Shown one piece after another: positions 1 to 8,783 of a stretch of 64,000 bases of DNA. The notes under the pieces were generated by a model that saw only the letters and a list, made by a program, of their open reading frames with translations, did not search any database and was not told the DNA's origin. This DNA is from Streptomyces sp. NBC_00083 (GTDB lineage Bacteria; Actinomycetota; Actinomycetes; Streptomycetales; Streptomycetaceae): positions 1,054,001 through 1,118,000 of the forward strand of contig NZ_JAPELY010000003.1 of assembly GCF_026343295.1 (NCBI RefSeq), given 5' to 3'. Made by a program: the position numbers and the translations under genes. Every line of letters starts with the position of its first letter. Position 1 is the stretch's first letter.

Positions 1-1437
1 AACTTCCCGTTCGTGGACCACGTCATCCGCGGCGAGGGCGAGGCCGCGTTCCCGCAGCTCCTGACCGCCATCGCCGAAGGCGCCGGGGGCGACGAACTGG
101 CCACCGTGCCGGGCCTGTGCCACCGCGACGCCGAGGGCAAGAGCATCGTCAACCCGATGGCGACGAGCCCGCTGCCGCCCGCCACCATCCTCGCCCCCGA
201 CTACAGCGGCTACTTCGAGCGCCTCGCCGCCTCGGTGGCCCGCAACTGGGCCGAGCCCAAACTCGTCGTCGAGGGAGCACGCGGCTGCTGGTGGGGCGAG
301 AAGCACCACTGCACGTTCTGCGGTCTCAACGGCTCGTTCATGCAGTTCCGCTCCAAGAGCCCCGACACCTTCTTTGAAGAGATCATGGAACTGGCCCGCA
401 AACACCGGGTCCTCGACATGTACCTCGTCGACAACATCCTCGACATGGGCTACCTCACCACTGTGCTGCCCCGCATCATGGAGAGCGGCTACGACCTCAG
501 GATGCACATCGAGATCAAGGCCAACATGCGCCGCAGTCAGCTGCGCACCCTCGCCGAAGCCGGACTCATCTACGTGCAGCCCGGCATCGAGAGCCTCAAC
601 AACCGGGTGCTCGACCTGATGGACAAGGGCGTCAGCGGCTGCCAGAACGTGCGCATGCTCCGCGACGGAGCCGAGACCGGCCTCTCCGTCGCCTGGAACT
701 ACCTGCACGGCTTCCCCGGCGAGACGGCCGAGGACTACGACCCCGTCATCGCGCAGATCCCCGCACTGGAACACCTCGACCCGCCCGTCGACCTGTCCGC
801 GCGCATCGCGATCGAGCGCTTCAGCCCCTACTTCAACCGGCCCGAACTCGGCTTCGACGGGCTGCGCCCCGAAGAGCACTACCGCTTCACCTACGACCTG
901 CCCGAGTCCGAGCTCTACGACCTGGCGTACGTCTTCGAAGCGCCGCAGCGCGGCATCGGCGAGCCCACCGTCGGCGCGCTCAACAAGGCGCTCGACGCCT
1001 GGAAGAAGCAGCACGCCGACGCCCGGCTCACCCACGCCGACCTGGGCGACCGCATCGTCCTGGTGAGCCGGCGGCGCGCCTTCGCCTGGCGGGTGATGGA
1101 GCTGACCGACCCGTTCGAACTCGCCGTCTTCCGCCTCCTCGACCAGCCGCACGCGACGGCCGCGCTCACCCGCAAGGCGGCGGCCCGCGCCAAGGGCGCC
1201 GCGCGCGACGAGCAGGAGGTGCAGCGACTTCTGGACACCTGGGTCGAACTCGGCCTCGTCTTCACCGACGGCGGCCAGTACGTCCACATCGCGCCCTCCG
1301 CCGTCAACGAGGACCTGCTGCGCCTGGACTTCATGCGCCACGCGCAGGCCGCGCTCGACGCCGAAGCGAACCCCGACGCCGCAGGAGACGCCGACGCCGC
1401 AGCACAGCCCGCCCGGCCCGAGCCCGTCAGTGTCTGA
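1..1437 (+). CDS. RiPP maturation radical SAM C-methyltransferase (5' partial)
   Basis: The reading frame is open from base 1, so the N-terminus lies outside the window. The visible part begins in the tail of a B12-binding domain (GEGE near the start). The radical SAM cluster motif is C-x7-C-x2-C with Cys codons at 286, 310 and 319, inside GCWWGEKHHCTFCGLNG, the pattern of cobalamin-dependent radical SAM enzymes that C-methylate ribosomal peptides (the rSAM_ocin_1 / RiPP maturation radical SAM protein 1 group). The last ~130 residues are a variable helical domain ending in an Ala/Pro-rich tail. The DUF5825 gene follows 54 bases downstream, which is the usual partner of this enzyme type. The precursor peptide must lie to the left of the window. 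Family call is firm; the exact methylation target cannot be read. Confidence 0.88.
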   Translation, partial: NFPFVDHVIRGEGEAAFPQLLTAIAEGAGGDELATVPGLCHRDAEGKSIVNPMATSPLPPATILAPDYSGYFERLAASVARNWAEPKLVVEGARGCWWGEKHHCTFCGLNGSFMQFRSKSPDTFFEEIMELARKHRVLDMYLVDNILDMGYLTTVLPRIMESGYDLRMHIEIKANMRRSQLRTLAEAGLIYVQPGIESLNNRVLDLMDKGVSGCQNVRMLRDGAETGLSVAWNYLHGFPGETAEDYDPVIAQIPALEHLDPPVDLSARIAIERFSPYFNRPELGFDGLRPEEHYRFTYDLPESELYDLAYVFEAPQRGIGEPTVGALNKALDAWKKQHADARLTHADLGDRIVLVSRRRAFAWRVMELTDPFELAVFRLLDQPHATAALTRKAAARAKGAARDEQEVQRLLDTWVELGLVFTDGGQYVHIAPSAVNEDLLRLDFMRHAQAALDAEANPDAAGDADAAAQPARPEPVSV

Positions 1438-1491
1438 CCCGCGCGTCGTCGAGCCGCGCGTGTCCGGCACAGGAGCAGGAGGACAAGACCG

Positions 1492-2169
1492 ATGAGCACC
1501 GCCCTCACCACCGCCACCGAGGCCCTCACGGTCTCCGCGTGGCGCGACTACGACCCCGAAGCGCGCGCCCTGCCCGGCATGTTCCTCGGCGACATCGAAC
1601 TGGCCGGCCCCATGGGCGAGGAGAGCGACCGGCTGTGGGAGTCCGGCGTCCGCAGCGTCCGGCTGCACGACCCCGTCGACCTCGCCGATCTCACCGCCCC
1701 GGGCGCCGCCGACCGTGCCGTACGCCTGCTGAGTCTGGTGCGCGATCTCACGGCACGGGCCGTCCTCGTCGAGTGGAAGCTGCGCCTGGACCCGTCGGCG
1801 CCCGACGACACCTGGCGCGCCCTCAGCCATCTCCAGCCGCCCGCCGCCCTGCACGGCGCCGCCGACGCGGCCGCCGACCTGCGCCGCTGGCGCGAAGGGC
1901 ACTACCTCTGCAAGTGCCTGTGGCGGCAGGGCCCCGGCTTCGTCCAGATCCGCGACCGCCGCTGGGGCGACCTGCGCCGCTTCACCGCCGAGGAGCCCGA
2001 GTACCAGCAGGTCATCGCGGACCTGACCTACGGCGCCCCCGCGGCATCGGTCCCGGCCGCCGTGCTCGCCGACTTCCTGGAGGAACGACTGGCGCTCCAG
2101 GTCGGCGACCTCGCGTGGTGGCTGCCGTACCGCGTGAGCCGCTGGATCCAGGAGGCCATGGCGATCTGA
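1492..2169 (+). CDS. DUF5825 family protein, RiPP-cluster partner
   Basis: 225 aa, ATG preceded by AGGAGGACAAG at good spacing. Features include an N-terminal SAWRDYDPEA segment, a central YLCKCLWRQGPGFVQIRDRR segment and a C-terminal LAWWLPYRVSRW motif. I recognise it as the DUF5825 protein found beside cobalamin radical SAM enzymes of RiPP loci; its biochemical role is unknown, possibly peptide binding or chaperoning the methyltransferase. It is soluble, with no signal peptide. It directly follows the radical SAM gene in the same direction, so the two are probably one transcript and mark the right end of the RiPP locus. Confidence 0.75.
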   Translation: MSTALTTATEALTVSAWRDYDPEARALPGMFLGDIELAGPMGEESDRLWESGVRSVRLHDPVDLADLTAPGAADRAVRLLSLVRDLTARAVLVEWKLRLDPSAPDDTWRALSHLQPPAALHGAADAAADLRRWREGHYLCKCLWRQGPGFVQIRDRRWGDLRRFTAEEPEYQQVIADLTYGAPAASVPAAVLADFLEERLALQVGDLAWWLPYRVSRWIQEAMAI

Positions 2170-2324
2170 CGGCCGAAGGCCGCTGACCAGCCCCGTCCGG
2201 CCGGTCACACCCGGGGCGCGGCGCATGACCCGTACAGGTGGTTTGCGCCCGCTTCGGGAGTGCCGCCGTCCGTGCCCGCAGGATGCTGGCCGCCTATCGG
2301 TCGGGCTCGTGGAGCGGCGTGGAG

Positions 2325-4688
2325 ATGGTCATGGCGAACGGCACTGTCCTGCTGGCCCTGCGGGAGGACGCCCTCGGCGGCGGAGTCGACACGGAACAAC
2401 TGCGCCGGATCGGCAAGGAGTTGGAGAACCGGGGGCTCGACGTCCGGTGGGCGCGGACCGCCGAAGGGGCCCGCGCCGCGCTGCGGACCGAGGCGGGCCT
2501 GACCGCGGCCATGGTGGCGTGGGACCTGCCGTCGGAGCGCGGCGGGACCGCCGTGACCGGCGCCCCGGACGGCGGAGACGGCACGGAGGCGGGGGGCGCC
2601 GCCGTGCTGCGGCAGATCTCCCGCCGGTTCAAGGACCTGCCGGTCTTCGTCGTCATGGCCGAGGACTCCGACCACGGCCTCGACCGGCTGCCGCTGTGGG
2701 TCGCCGAAACCGTCGTCGGATACGTCTGGCCGCTGGAGGACACCCCCTCGTTCATCGCCGGCCGCGTGGCCCACACCGCGCACGGCTACCAGGACGCCCT
2801 GCTGCCCCCGTTCTTCAAGGCGCTCCGGCGGTTCGACGACGCCCACGAATACTCCTGGCACACCCCCGCGCACTCCGGCGGCGTCGCATTCCTCAAATCC
2901 CCGGTGGGCCGGGCGTTCTTCGACTACTACGGTGAACGGCTCTTCCGTACCGATCTCTCCATCTCCGTAGGGGAGTTGGGCTCCCTCTTCGAGCACAGCG
3001 GCCCCATCGGCGACGCGGAGCGCAACGCCGCGCGGATCTTCGGCTCCGACCGCACCTACTTCGTCCTGCACGGCGACTCCACCGCCGACCGCATAGTCGG
3101 CCACTACTGCGTGACCTCCGACGAGATCGCCCTGGTCGACCGCAACTGCCACAAGTCCGTCCTGCACGGCCTCGTGATCTCCGGCGCCCGGCCGGTCTAC
3201 CTCGTGCCGACCCGCAACGGCTACGGGCTGGCCGGCCCGCTCCCCGCCACCCAGACCGCGCCCGACGCGGTGGCCGCCCGGATCGCCGCCCACCCCCTGA
3301 CACCGGGCGCGGTCTCACCCCGTCCCCAGTACGCGGTGATCACCAACTCCACCTACGACGGCCTGTGTTACGACACGGTGAGCACCGCACGAGCCCTCGC
3401 CCCCAGCACCCCGCGGCTCCACTTCGACGAGGCGTGGTTCGCCTACGCACGCTTCCACCCCCTCTACGCCGGCCGCTACGGGATGGCCGTGGGTCCCGAT
3501 ACCTTCGAGGGCGAGGACCGGCCTACCGTCTTCTCCACCCAGTCCACGCACAAGCTCCTCGCCGCACTGTCCCAGGCGGCCATGGTCCACGTACGGTCCT
3601 CGCCGCGCGCCCCCGTCGAACACGACCGGTTCAACGAGGCGTTCATGATGCACGGCACCACATCGGCGCTGTACCCGGCCATCGCCTCCCTCGACGTCGC
3701 CGCCGCGATGATGGACGGCCCGCAGGGGGAGTGGCTGATCAACGAGGCCGTCACCGAGGCCGTCCGGTTCCGGCAGGCCGTCGTGCGCACCGGACGCCGC
3801 ATCGCCGACGCGGGTGACCGGCCCGCCTGGTTCTTCGGCGTCTGGCAGCCCGACACGGTCCCCGAGCCGGCCACCGGGGCCCGTACGCCCTTCGCGGACG
3901 CGTCCCCGGTGCTCCTGGCCACCGACCCGCACTGCTGGGAGCTCGATCCCGACGCCGACTGGCACGGCTTCTCGGGCCTGAGCCGGGGCCAGTGCATGCT
4001 CGACCCTATCAAGGTGACGCTGACCTGCCCCGGCGTCACGGCGGCCGGCGCGAGCGAACCGTGGGGCATCCCGGCCCGCATCCTCACCGCCTACCTCGCG
4101 GAGCGGGGCATCGTGGTGGAGAAGACGGACACGTACACCACGCTCATCCTCTTCTCCATGGGCATCACCAAGGGCAAGTGGGGCACGCTGATGGACGCGT
4201 TGATGGACTTCAAGGCGCTCCACGACGCCGAGACCCCGCTGCGGCAGGTGCTGCCCCGACTGGTCGAGAGCCACCCCCGGCGCTACGGCGACACCACCCT
4301 GCGCGGCCTGTGCCAGGACATGCACGAACACCTCACGCACGCCGACCTGATCGACGCCCTGGACACCGCCTTCCGCGACCTGCCCCACCCCGTCGTCCCG
4401 CCGCAGCGCTGCTACCAGCAGCTCATCCGGGGCGGCACCGAACGCCTCCGCCTGGCCGAGGCACCCGGCCGGGTGGCCGCCGCCATGGTCACCGTCACCC
4501 CGCCCGGCATCCCCGTCCTCATGCCCGGAGAGGCCCTGGGCGCCCCCGACGGCCCGGTCCTGCGCTACCTCGGCGCCCTGGAATCCTTCGACCGCGCCTT
4601 CCCCGGCTTCCACAGCGAGGCACACGGCGCGGTCATCGACCCGGACACCGGCGACTACCTCATCGAATGCGTACGAGAGGGGGCTTGA
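2325..4688 (+). CDS. Orn/Lys/Arg decarboxylase (PLP fold type III-like, biodegradative type)
   Basis: 787 aa from the ATG at 2325 (a second ATG at 2331 has GGAG six bases upstream and is equally possible). The first ~130 residues form a response-regulator-like wing domain (VLLALREDA, AMVAWDLP, VFVVMAED). The catalytic domain carries the Schiff-base motif STHK with Lys at about residue 410, and FDEAWFAYARFH upstream for PLP contacts. Length and domain order match biodegradative arginine/lysine/ornithine decarboxylases (about 715-760 aa). The family removes CO2 from a basic amino acid to give a polyamine precursor and consumes a proton. No antiporter gene is adjacent, so an acid-resistance pair is not visible; substrate cannot be decided. 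Confidence 0.9.
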   Translation: MVMANGTVLLALREDALGGGVDTEQLRRIGKELENRGLDVRWARTAEGARAALRTEAGLTAAMVAWDLPSERGGTAVTGAPDGGDGTEAGGAAVLRQISRRFKDLPVFVVMAEDSDHGLDRLPLWVAETVVGYVWPLEDTPSFIAGRVAHTAHGYQDALLPPFFKALRRFDDAHEYSWHTPAHSGGVAFLKSPVGRAFFDYYGERLFRTDLSISVGELGSLFEHSGPIGDAERNAARIFGSDRTYFVLHGDSTADRIVGHYCVTSDEIALVDRNCHKSVLHGLVISGARPVYLVPTRNGYGLAGPLPATQTAPDAVAARIAAHPLTPGAVSPRPQYAVITNSTYDGLCYDTVSTARALAPSTPRLHFDEAWFAYARFHPLYAGRYGMAVGPDTFEGEDRPTVFSTQSTHKLLAALSQAAMVHVRSSPRAPVEHDRFNEAFMMHGTTSALYPAIASLDVAAAMMDGPQGEWLINEAVTEAVRFRQAVVRTGRRIADAGDRPAWFFGVWQPDTVPEPATGARTPFADASPVLLATDPHCWELDPDADWHGFSGLSRGQCMLDPIKVTLTCPGVTAAGASEPWGIPARILTAYLAERGIVVEKTDTYTTLILFSMGITKGKWGTLMDALMDFKALHDAETPLRQVLPRLVESHPRRYGDTTLRGLCQDMHEHLTHADLIDALDTAFRDLPHPVVPPQRCYQQLIRGGTERLRLAEAPGRVAAAMVTVTPPGIPVLMPGEALGAPDGPVLRYLGALESFDRAFPGFHSEAHGAVIDPDTGDYLIECVREGA

Positions 4689-4773
4689 GGAGGACGAGCC
4701 GGCGTGCGGCCAGCCGGCCACGCGTGCGGGTCGACCCGGTCGCGTTCGGCCTCTCCGCCCGCTCCCTTCCGGC

Positions 4774-5397
4774 TCACGTCGGGGGTCGGTGCTGCACGTG
4801 GATGCGGACCAACGCCGAGGCCAGGCGCGGGAGTTCGTCGGCGGGGACGAGGCGTGCCAGGCCCTCGGCGGTGCCGGGAAGGCCCAGCGCGGCGGCGGCA
4901 TCCCGTGCCCGGTCGTCGAAGAACGGCCGGAGTTCCGGCCAGAGGCCCTGCGCCTCGCGGCAGAAGATCCCCGCCCCGACGGGGCCGATCCGCGGCACCT
5001 CCTGAAGCAGCTCGCGTACGGCCCCCGGGTCGCCGTTCGCCTCGTCCCGCAGACGGCGCAGATCTCCGCGCCAGCGTCGCTGGACGACGGCGGCCCCCTC
5101 CAGCAGGGCCGTGGCGGTGCTCTCGTCATAGCGGCGGTAGTGCGCCCGGCCCAGGGCGTCCACGATCGTCTGCCACGGTGTGTCCGCCATGGCCCGAGGG
5201 GTGCGCAGCCGGGTGCGGAACAGTTCGCGTGCGGCGTCGGTAGCGATGTCCGCCTTGATCCGCGTCGAGCACAGGACGGCCAGGACCAGGAGTTGGTAGA
5301 GCGGGGACGGCTTGTCGCGCAGGGTGATGCCGGCCTCCTCGGCGTAGCTCCGTCCGTGCTCGCGCAGCAGCCCGGCCAGCGTGTCCTCGGTGGTCAT
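4774..5397 (-). CDS. HhH-GPD base-excision DNA glycosylase-like protein
   Basis: 207 aa. All-helical protein with a helix-hairpin-helix LLQEVPRIGPVGAGIF (about residues 130-145) followed by FFDDRARDAAAALGLP, where the family keeps its catalytic Asp. The position equivalent to the endonuclease III lysine (LPGVGxKTA) is Pro-Val here, so a bifunctional lyase is unlikely. No C-terminal four-cysteine iron-sulphur loop is present. It is probably a monofunctional glycosylase or a structural relative. It converges with the decarboxylase gene (85 bases apart) and stands alone. Confidence 0.8.
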   Translation of the reverse strand: MTTEDTLAGLLREHGRSYAEEAGITLRDKPSPLYQLLVLAVLCSTRIKADIATDAARELFRTRLRTPRAMADTPWQTIVDALGRAHYRRYDESTATALLEGAAVVQRRWRGDLRRLRDEANGDPGAVRELLQEVPRIGPVGAGIFCREAQGLWPELRPFFDDRARDAAAALGLPGTAEGLARLVPADELPRLASALVRIHVQHRPPT

Positions 5398-5554
5398 CAG
5401 AGTCTCGCTCCTCGGGTGGGCAGGTCTCGGCGGTCGCTCCAGAACATAACCGCCGGGCCCCGCGACATCGCTGAGCCCCGGCCGTGCGCTGCGGGGCGCC
5501 GCCTGCCTCCGGAATCCGCGCGGACCCCGCGGCCCGCAGTGCGCCCGCGGGCGG

Positions 5555-6289
5555 CTAGCCCTGTGCCGTGGGGCGTACCACGATGTCGCCCACGTCGACG
5601 GTGGCCGGCTGCTCGATCGCGAAGGTGATGGCGCGGGCGATGGCCTCCGGCGGGATCGCGATCTTCGTCATGCTGTCGAGGATCTCGCTCTTCATCTCCG
5701 GCGCCATCGAGTCCGCGAACTCGGTGCGCGTCACACCCGGCGAGACGACCGTCACGCGCAGGTTGCCGCCGGCCTCCTGGCGCAGCCCCTCCGAGAGGGT
5801 GCGTACGGCGTTCTTCGTCGCGGCGTACACGGACTGGGTCGGCACGATGCGCAGCCCCGCCGTGGAGACGGTGTTGACGAAGTGCCCGAACCCTTGCCTG
5901 CGGAACACGGGCAGCGCGGCGGCGATCCCGTACAGGACGCCCTTGAAATTGACGTCGATCATCTCCTCCCAGTCCTCGACGCGCAGCTCGTCGAGGGGGG
6001 AGATCGGGCCGACGCCGGCGTTGCTGACCAGGACGTCGAGCCTGCCGTACCGGTCGCAGGCCAGGTCGACCAGGCCGTCGAGGTCCTGACGGCGTTTGAC
6101 GTCCGTGGGGGCGTACGCGGCCCGGCCGCCGGCCTTCTCGATGCGGGCGGCCAGCGCTGCGAGGCGGTCGGGGCGGCGCGCGCCGAGCACCACCGTCGCG
6201 CCCCGCTCGGCGAGCAGCAGGGCCGTGGCCGCGCCGATCCCGCTGCTGGCGCCCGTGATCGCGACGACCTTGCCCTCGATTTCCGACAT
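5555..6289 (-). CDS. SDR family NAD(P)-dependent oxidoreductase
   Basis: 244 aa classical short-chain dehydrogenase. Motifs in order: TGASSGIG cofactor loop near residue 13, NAG near 91, catalytic Ser in VSTAG, and YAATK catalytic pair near 155-159; SPGVTRTEF follows. Arg/Lys after the second strand (GARRPDR) favours NADP(H). The start ATG at 6289 has GGAGGATCC just upstream. It is divergent from a TetR gene, and a long palindrome lies between them, so it is very likely repressed by that TetR. Substrate unknown. Confidence 0.92.
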   Translation of the reverse strand: MSEIEGKVVAITGASSGIGAATALLLAERGATVVLGARRPDRLAALAARIEKAGGRAAYAPTDVKRRQDLDGLVDLACDRYGRLDVLVSNAGVGPISPLDELRVEDWEEMIDVNFKGVLYGIAAALPVFRRQGFGHFVNTVSTAGLRIVPTQSVYAATKNAVRTLSEGLRQEAGGNLRVTVVSPGVTRTEFADSMAPEMKSEILDSMTKIAIPPEAIARAITFAIEQPATVDVGDIVVRPTAQG

Positions 6290-6367
6290 GGTGGATCCTC
6301 CCGGAGAAGAGATGGGTGCGGCGCATGCTCTACGGTGAAACCGGAGGCGCCGCCGGTTGGCTCCACA

Positions 6368-6391
6368 CTAAGTGGAGGAGCCTCCACTTAG
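6368..6391. promoter_or_regulatory. Palindromic operator between SDR and TetR genes
   Basis: Perfect inverted repeat: CTAAGTGGAGG, two bases AG, then CCTCCACTTAG. The 11-bp arms are exact. It sits in the 129-bp gap between divergent SDR and TetR genes, 28 bases before the TetR start. Size and position fit a TetR dimer site controlling both genes. Confidence 0.8.
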
Positions 6392-6418
6392 CAATGAGGG
6401 CGAGGGAGTGGGTCGTCG

Positions 6419-6994
6419 ATGGCACAGGACACGGGGCGCCCGTTGAGGGCGGACGCGCAACGCAACAGGGACAAGATCCTCGCGGCCGCGGTGCGGGTGT
6501 TCACGGAGCAGGGGCTCGACGCCCACTACGAGCGCATCGCCAAGGAGGCGGGGGTCGGCACCGGCACCCTGTACCGGAACTTCCCGACCCGGGAGACGCT
6601 GATCGAGGCGGCCTACCGCAACGAGGTGGCCCGGCTGTGCGACGCCGTGCCCGGCCTCCTGGCCGCGCAGCCGCCGCGCGAGGCGCTGCGCATCTGGATG
6701 GGCCACTTCATCGATTACGCCACGGCGAAACTCGGCATGGCCGAGGCGCTCCGGGCCGTCGTCGCCTCGGGGAGCGACCCCTACGGGCACAGCCGCGAGA
6801 TGATCCAGGCGGCCATCACCACGCTCATGGAGGCCGGTGTCACGGCCGGGGACCTCCGCTCCGACATCCGCCCCAGCGACATGTTCGCCGCCCTCGCCGG
6901 GATCGCCCTCACGTCGGCGGCCGCCGACCAGCGAGGCCAGGCCGAGCGACTGCTCGGTCTCACCCTCGACGGGCTGACCCCGCATCGGGACTGA
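6419..6994 (+). CDS. TetR/AcrR family transcriptional regulator
   Basis: 191 aa. N-terminal TetR helix-turn-helix at about residues 17-62 (DKILAAAVRVFTEQG, then GVGTGTLYRNFPTRETL). The C-terminal ligand domain is unremarkable and ends TPHRD. Start ATG follows GGGAG. It faces the SDR gene across the palindrome at 6368-6391, so autorepression plus control of the SDR is the simple model. The last codons lie in a 17-bp tandem duplication (CTGACCCCGCATCGGG at 6974 and 6991) that also contains the stop codon, so the C-terminus is probably recently altered. Confidence 0.93.
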   Translation: MAQDTGRPLRADAQRNRDKILAAAVRVFTEQGLDAHYERIAKEAGVGTGTLYRNFPTRETLIEAAYRNEVARLCDAVPGLLAAQPPREALRIWMGHFIDYATAKLGMAEALRAVVASGSDPYGHSREMIQAAITTLMEAGVTAGDLRSDIRPSDMFAALAGIALTSAAADQRGQAERLLGLTLDGLTPHRD

Positions 6995-7022
6995 CCCCGC
7001 ATCGGGGCTGACCCCGCCACGG
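6974..7022. repeat. 17-bp tandem repeat over the TetR stop codon
   Basis: CTGACCCCGCATCGGGA at 6974 is followed at 6991 by CTGACCCCGCATCGGGG and at 7008 by a decayed third copy CTGACCCCGCCACGG. The unit is not a multiple of three, so gain or loss of a copy shifts the reading frame and moves the end of the TetR protein. Confidence 0.8.
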
Positions 7023-7037
7023 CCCTGATACGTCCGC

Positions 7038-7082
7038 GCCCTGTGGGCGCCGCCCCCAGAGGGGTGCGGCGCCACACAGGGC
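7038..7082. terminator. Bidirectional stem-loop terminator
   Basis: Arms GCCCTGTGGGCGCCGC (7038-7053) and GCGGCGCCACACAGGGC (7066-7082) pair almost perfectly with one bulged base. It lies between the convergent TetR and Roadblock genes. No T-tract, which is common for Streptomyces terminators. Confidence 0.7.
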
Positions 7083-7102
7083 GATGTCGCGACGGGCGCG
7101 GT

Positions 7103-7477
7103 TCACACCTCCAGGTCGGCCTCGATCTTCTTGAGCTGGTGGCGCGCCATGGCGAGGTTGGAGCGCTCCTTGTCGAGGGCCAGGTACAGGAAGAGTCCGT
7201 TGTGGTTGCGCCCCGTCAGGAGCCGGATCAGGTGGTACTGCGTGCCCAGCGTGATCAGGATGTCCTCGATCTCGTCCTTCAGGCCCAGCAGTTCCATGGT
7301 GCGCACCTTCGCCCGCACCACGTCGGTGTTGCCCGCGGCGGCCACCGCGAGGTCGAGTTCCTTGCCGCCGCCCAGCGTGCCGAGGGCCATGCCACTGCTG
7401 TAGTCGACGAGGGCCACACCGATGGTCCCGTCGATGCTGGTCATCGTTTCCTTGAGCGCGGCTTCCGTGTTGGCCAT
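7103..7477 (-). CDS. Roadblock/LC7 domain protein (last gene of four-gene operon)
   Basis: 124 aa; the whole protein is one Roadblock/LC7 domain. Typical signature: GVALVDYSSGMALGTLGGG, later YHLIRLL and LFLYLALDKERSNLAMAR. Start ATG chosen because AAAGGAAG sits about nine bases upstream. It is paralogous to the first gene of the operon (GAALVDWTSGLALGTIGD). Roadblock proteins dimerise and bind or regulate small Ras-like GTPases; none is encoded here, so the partner GTPase must be elsewhere or absent. Confidence 0.88.
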   Translation of the reverse strand: MANTEAALKETMTSIDGTIGVALVDYSSGMALGTLGGGKELDLAVAAAGNTDVVRAKVRTMELLGLKDEIEDILITLGTQYHLIRLLTGRNHNGLFLYLALDKERSNLAMARHQLKKIEADLEV

Positions 7478-7551
7478 GGGATTCGTGCTTCCTTTCCGCT
7501 GTTTTCCGTCCGATGTGTTCCCCGGCCGGTCGGCACGGGGACGGGTGGGAG

Positions 7552-7944
7552 TCATGGGGTCTCCAGTCGGCCGAGGCTGCCGTCGACCAGGTCGCCGATC
7601 CGGGCGCCCGCCCGGCGTGCTTCGAGATGCAGCCGCCCCACGTTGATGCGGGGCTGGGCGAGGAGGGTGAGCACGGCGGACGAGCCCGCCGCGTAGGTGG
7701 CCACATAGCCGTCGTCGCCGCGCAACAGAAGCTCGCGGAAGGCGCCTTGGCCCGCGGTGTCGGTGAGCCGCTGGGCGACGCCGAGGGCCGCCGCGGTCAG
7801 CGCCGCGAGCGGCTCGGCCTCGTCCGTGGCGTCCTGCGCGAGCACCAGGCCGTCGACGCTGGCCGCCATCGCCCCGCTGAGCTGAGGCAACCGGACCCGC
7901 AGTCTGTGCAGTTCGGCGAGGACCTCCGCCTCTGCCGCCATCAT
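7552..7944 (-). CDS. Roadblock/LC7 (MglB-like) domain protein
   Basis: 130 aa from the first of two adjacent ATG codons, which follow AAAGGAGAC seven bases upstream; a longer frame reaching 7986 lacks such a site. Signature SVDGLVLAQDA, then LTAAALGVAQRLTDTAGQGAFRELLLRGDDGYVATYAAGSSAVLTLLA reads as a standard MglB-type Roadblock domain and differs from the other two Roadblock proteins of the operon. It lies 74 bases upstream of the last Roadblock gene and follows the DUF4388-like gene. Confidence 0.85.
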   Translation of the reverse strand: MMAAEAEVLAELHRLRVRLPQLSGAMAASVDGLVLAQDATDEAEPLAALTAAALGVAQRLTDTAGQGAFRELLLRGDDGYVATYAAGSSAVLTLLAQPRINVGRLHLEARRAGARIGDLVDGSLGRLETP

Positions 7945-7982
7945 CTGTCTCCTTTCGGCGCCGCGCTGCCTGCGCACGCGGA

Positions 7983-8783
7983 TCACAGCGTGGCCTCCAG
8001 GCCGTCACGCAGCCTGCGCAGCAGAGCCACGTCCGCGACGGACTCCGCTTCCGTCGACGCCAGCGCCAGCGCCACCGGGGGCGGCACGTCCTGCCGCGGC
8101 GGCGCCGCGAGCGAGGTCTCGATGGCACCGCACGCCGCGAGACGGCGTACGTCGACCAAGGTGTGGAACGCCGGGCGGCCGAGCAGCCGCGCGATGTCCT
8201 GCGGCGTACGGACACCGTCGGCCAGCGCGAGCAGCGCCCGCTGGCGCGCGGTGACCGGCGCCCCGCCCAGTCCCGGCGTGGTCACCACCGGAGCGGTGTC
8301 GACCTCCGGGTGCGGCCAGAGCCGGAAGAGCAACTCCCGGCGCCGGGCGGCCTCGCGCGCCACCGAGCACGCCGGCACCGGCCGCACCGGACCGATCCAG
8401 TGCGCCACCCCGTAGCGGAACCGGGTGGGTCCGCTGCCGGGGGAGAGCGTGAAGAACGCCGCGTCGAACAGGGCGCCCAGGTGGCACAGTTCCAGCTCGC
8501 CGCCGGTGACCTGCCCGCTGTCGACCAGGAACCGGCCCACCGCGCCGCGCGCCCCCGCCTGGTCGATGGCCCACTGCCACCCCTCGGGGCGCAGCCTGCC
8601 GCTCACCGTGAGCAGGACGTCGATGCCGGGCGCCGCCGGACTCTCGGCGTGCACCACCTGGCCGTCGACGAGGTAGAGCGTGCCGCTGTCGCGCAGCAGC
8701 GCCCCGGTCGCCCGCTCGGCCACCAACCTGCTGAGCATCGGCGAGAGTTGACGTTCGTCGGTGGGGGGCGCCATGCGGATCAC
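7983..8783 (-). CDS. DUF4388 (PATAN)-like protein with C-terminal winged helix
   Basis: 266 aa from a GTG that overlaps the upstream stop as GTGA; ATG at 8774 is the alternative. Residues ~10-60 show the DUF4388 pattern (RATGALLRDSGTLYLVDGQVVHA), where a beta-rich domain carries an exposed DGxxVHA loop. A middle segment has GRFLVDSGQVTGGELE. The C-terminal ~90 residues (RQRALLALADGVRTPQDIARLLGRP) look like a winged helix. DUF4388 proteins are regularly linked to Roadblock/GTPase signalling in bacteria. Its place between Roadblock genes, with overlap, argues for a shared complex. Confidence 0.7.
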   Translation of the reverse strand: MIRMAPPTDERQLSPMLSRLVAERATGALLRDSGTLYLVDGQVVHAESPAAPGIDVLLTVSGRLRPEGWQWAIDQAGARGAVGRFLVDSGQVTGGELELCHLGALFDAAFFTLSPGSGPTRFRYGVAHWIGPVRPVPACSVAREAARRRELLFRLWPHPEVDTAPVVTTPGLGGAPVTARQRALLALADGVRTPQDIARLLGRPAFHTLVDVRRLAACGAIETSLAAPPRQDVPPPVALALASTEAESVADVALLRRLRDGLEATL

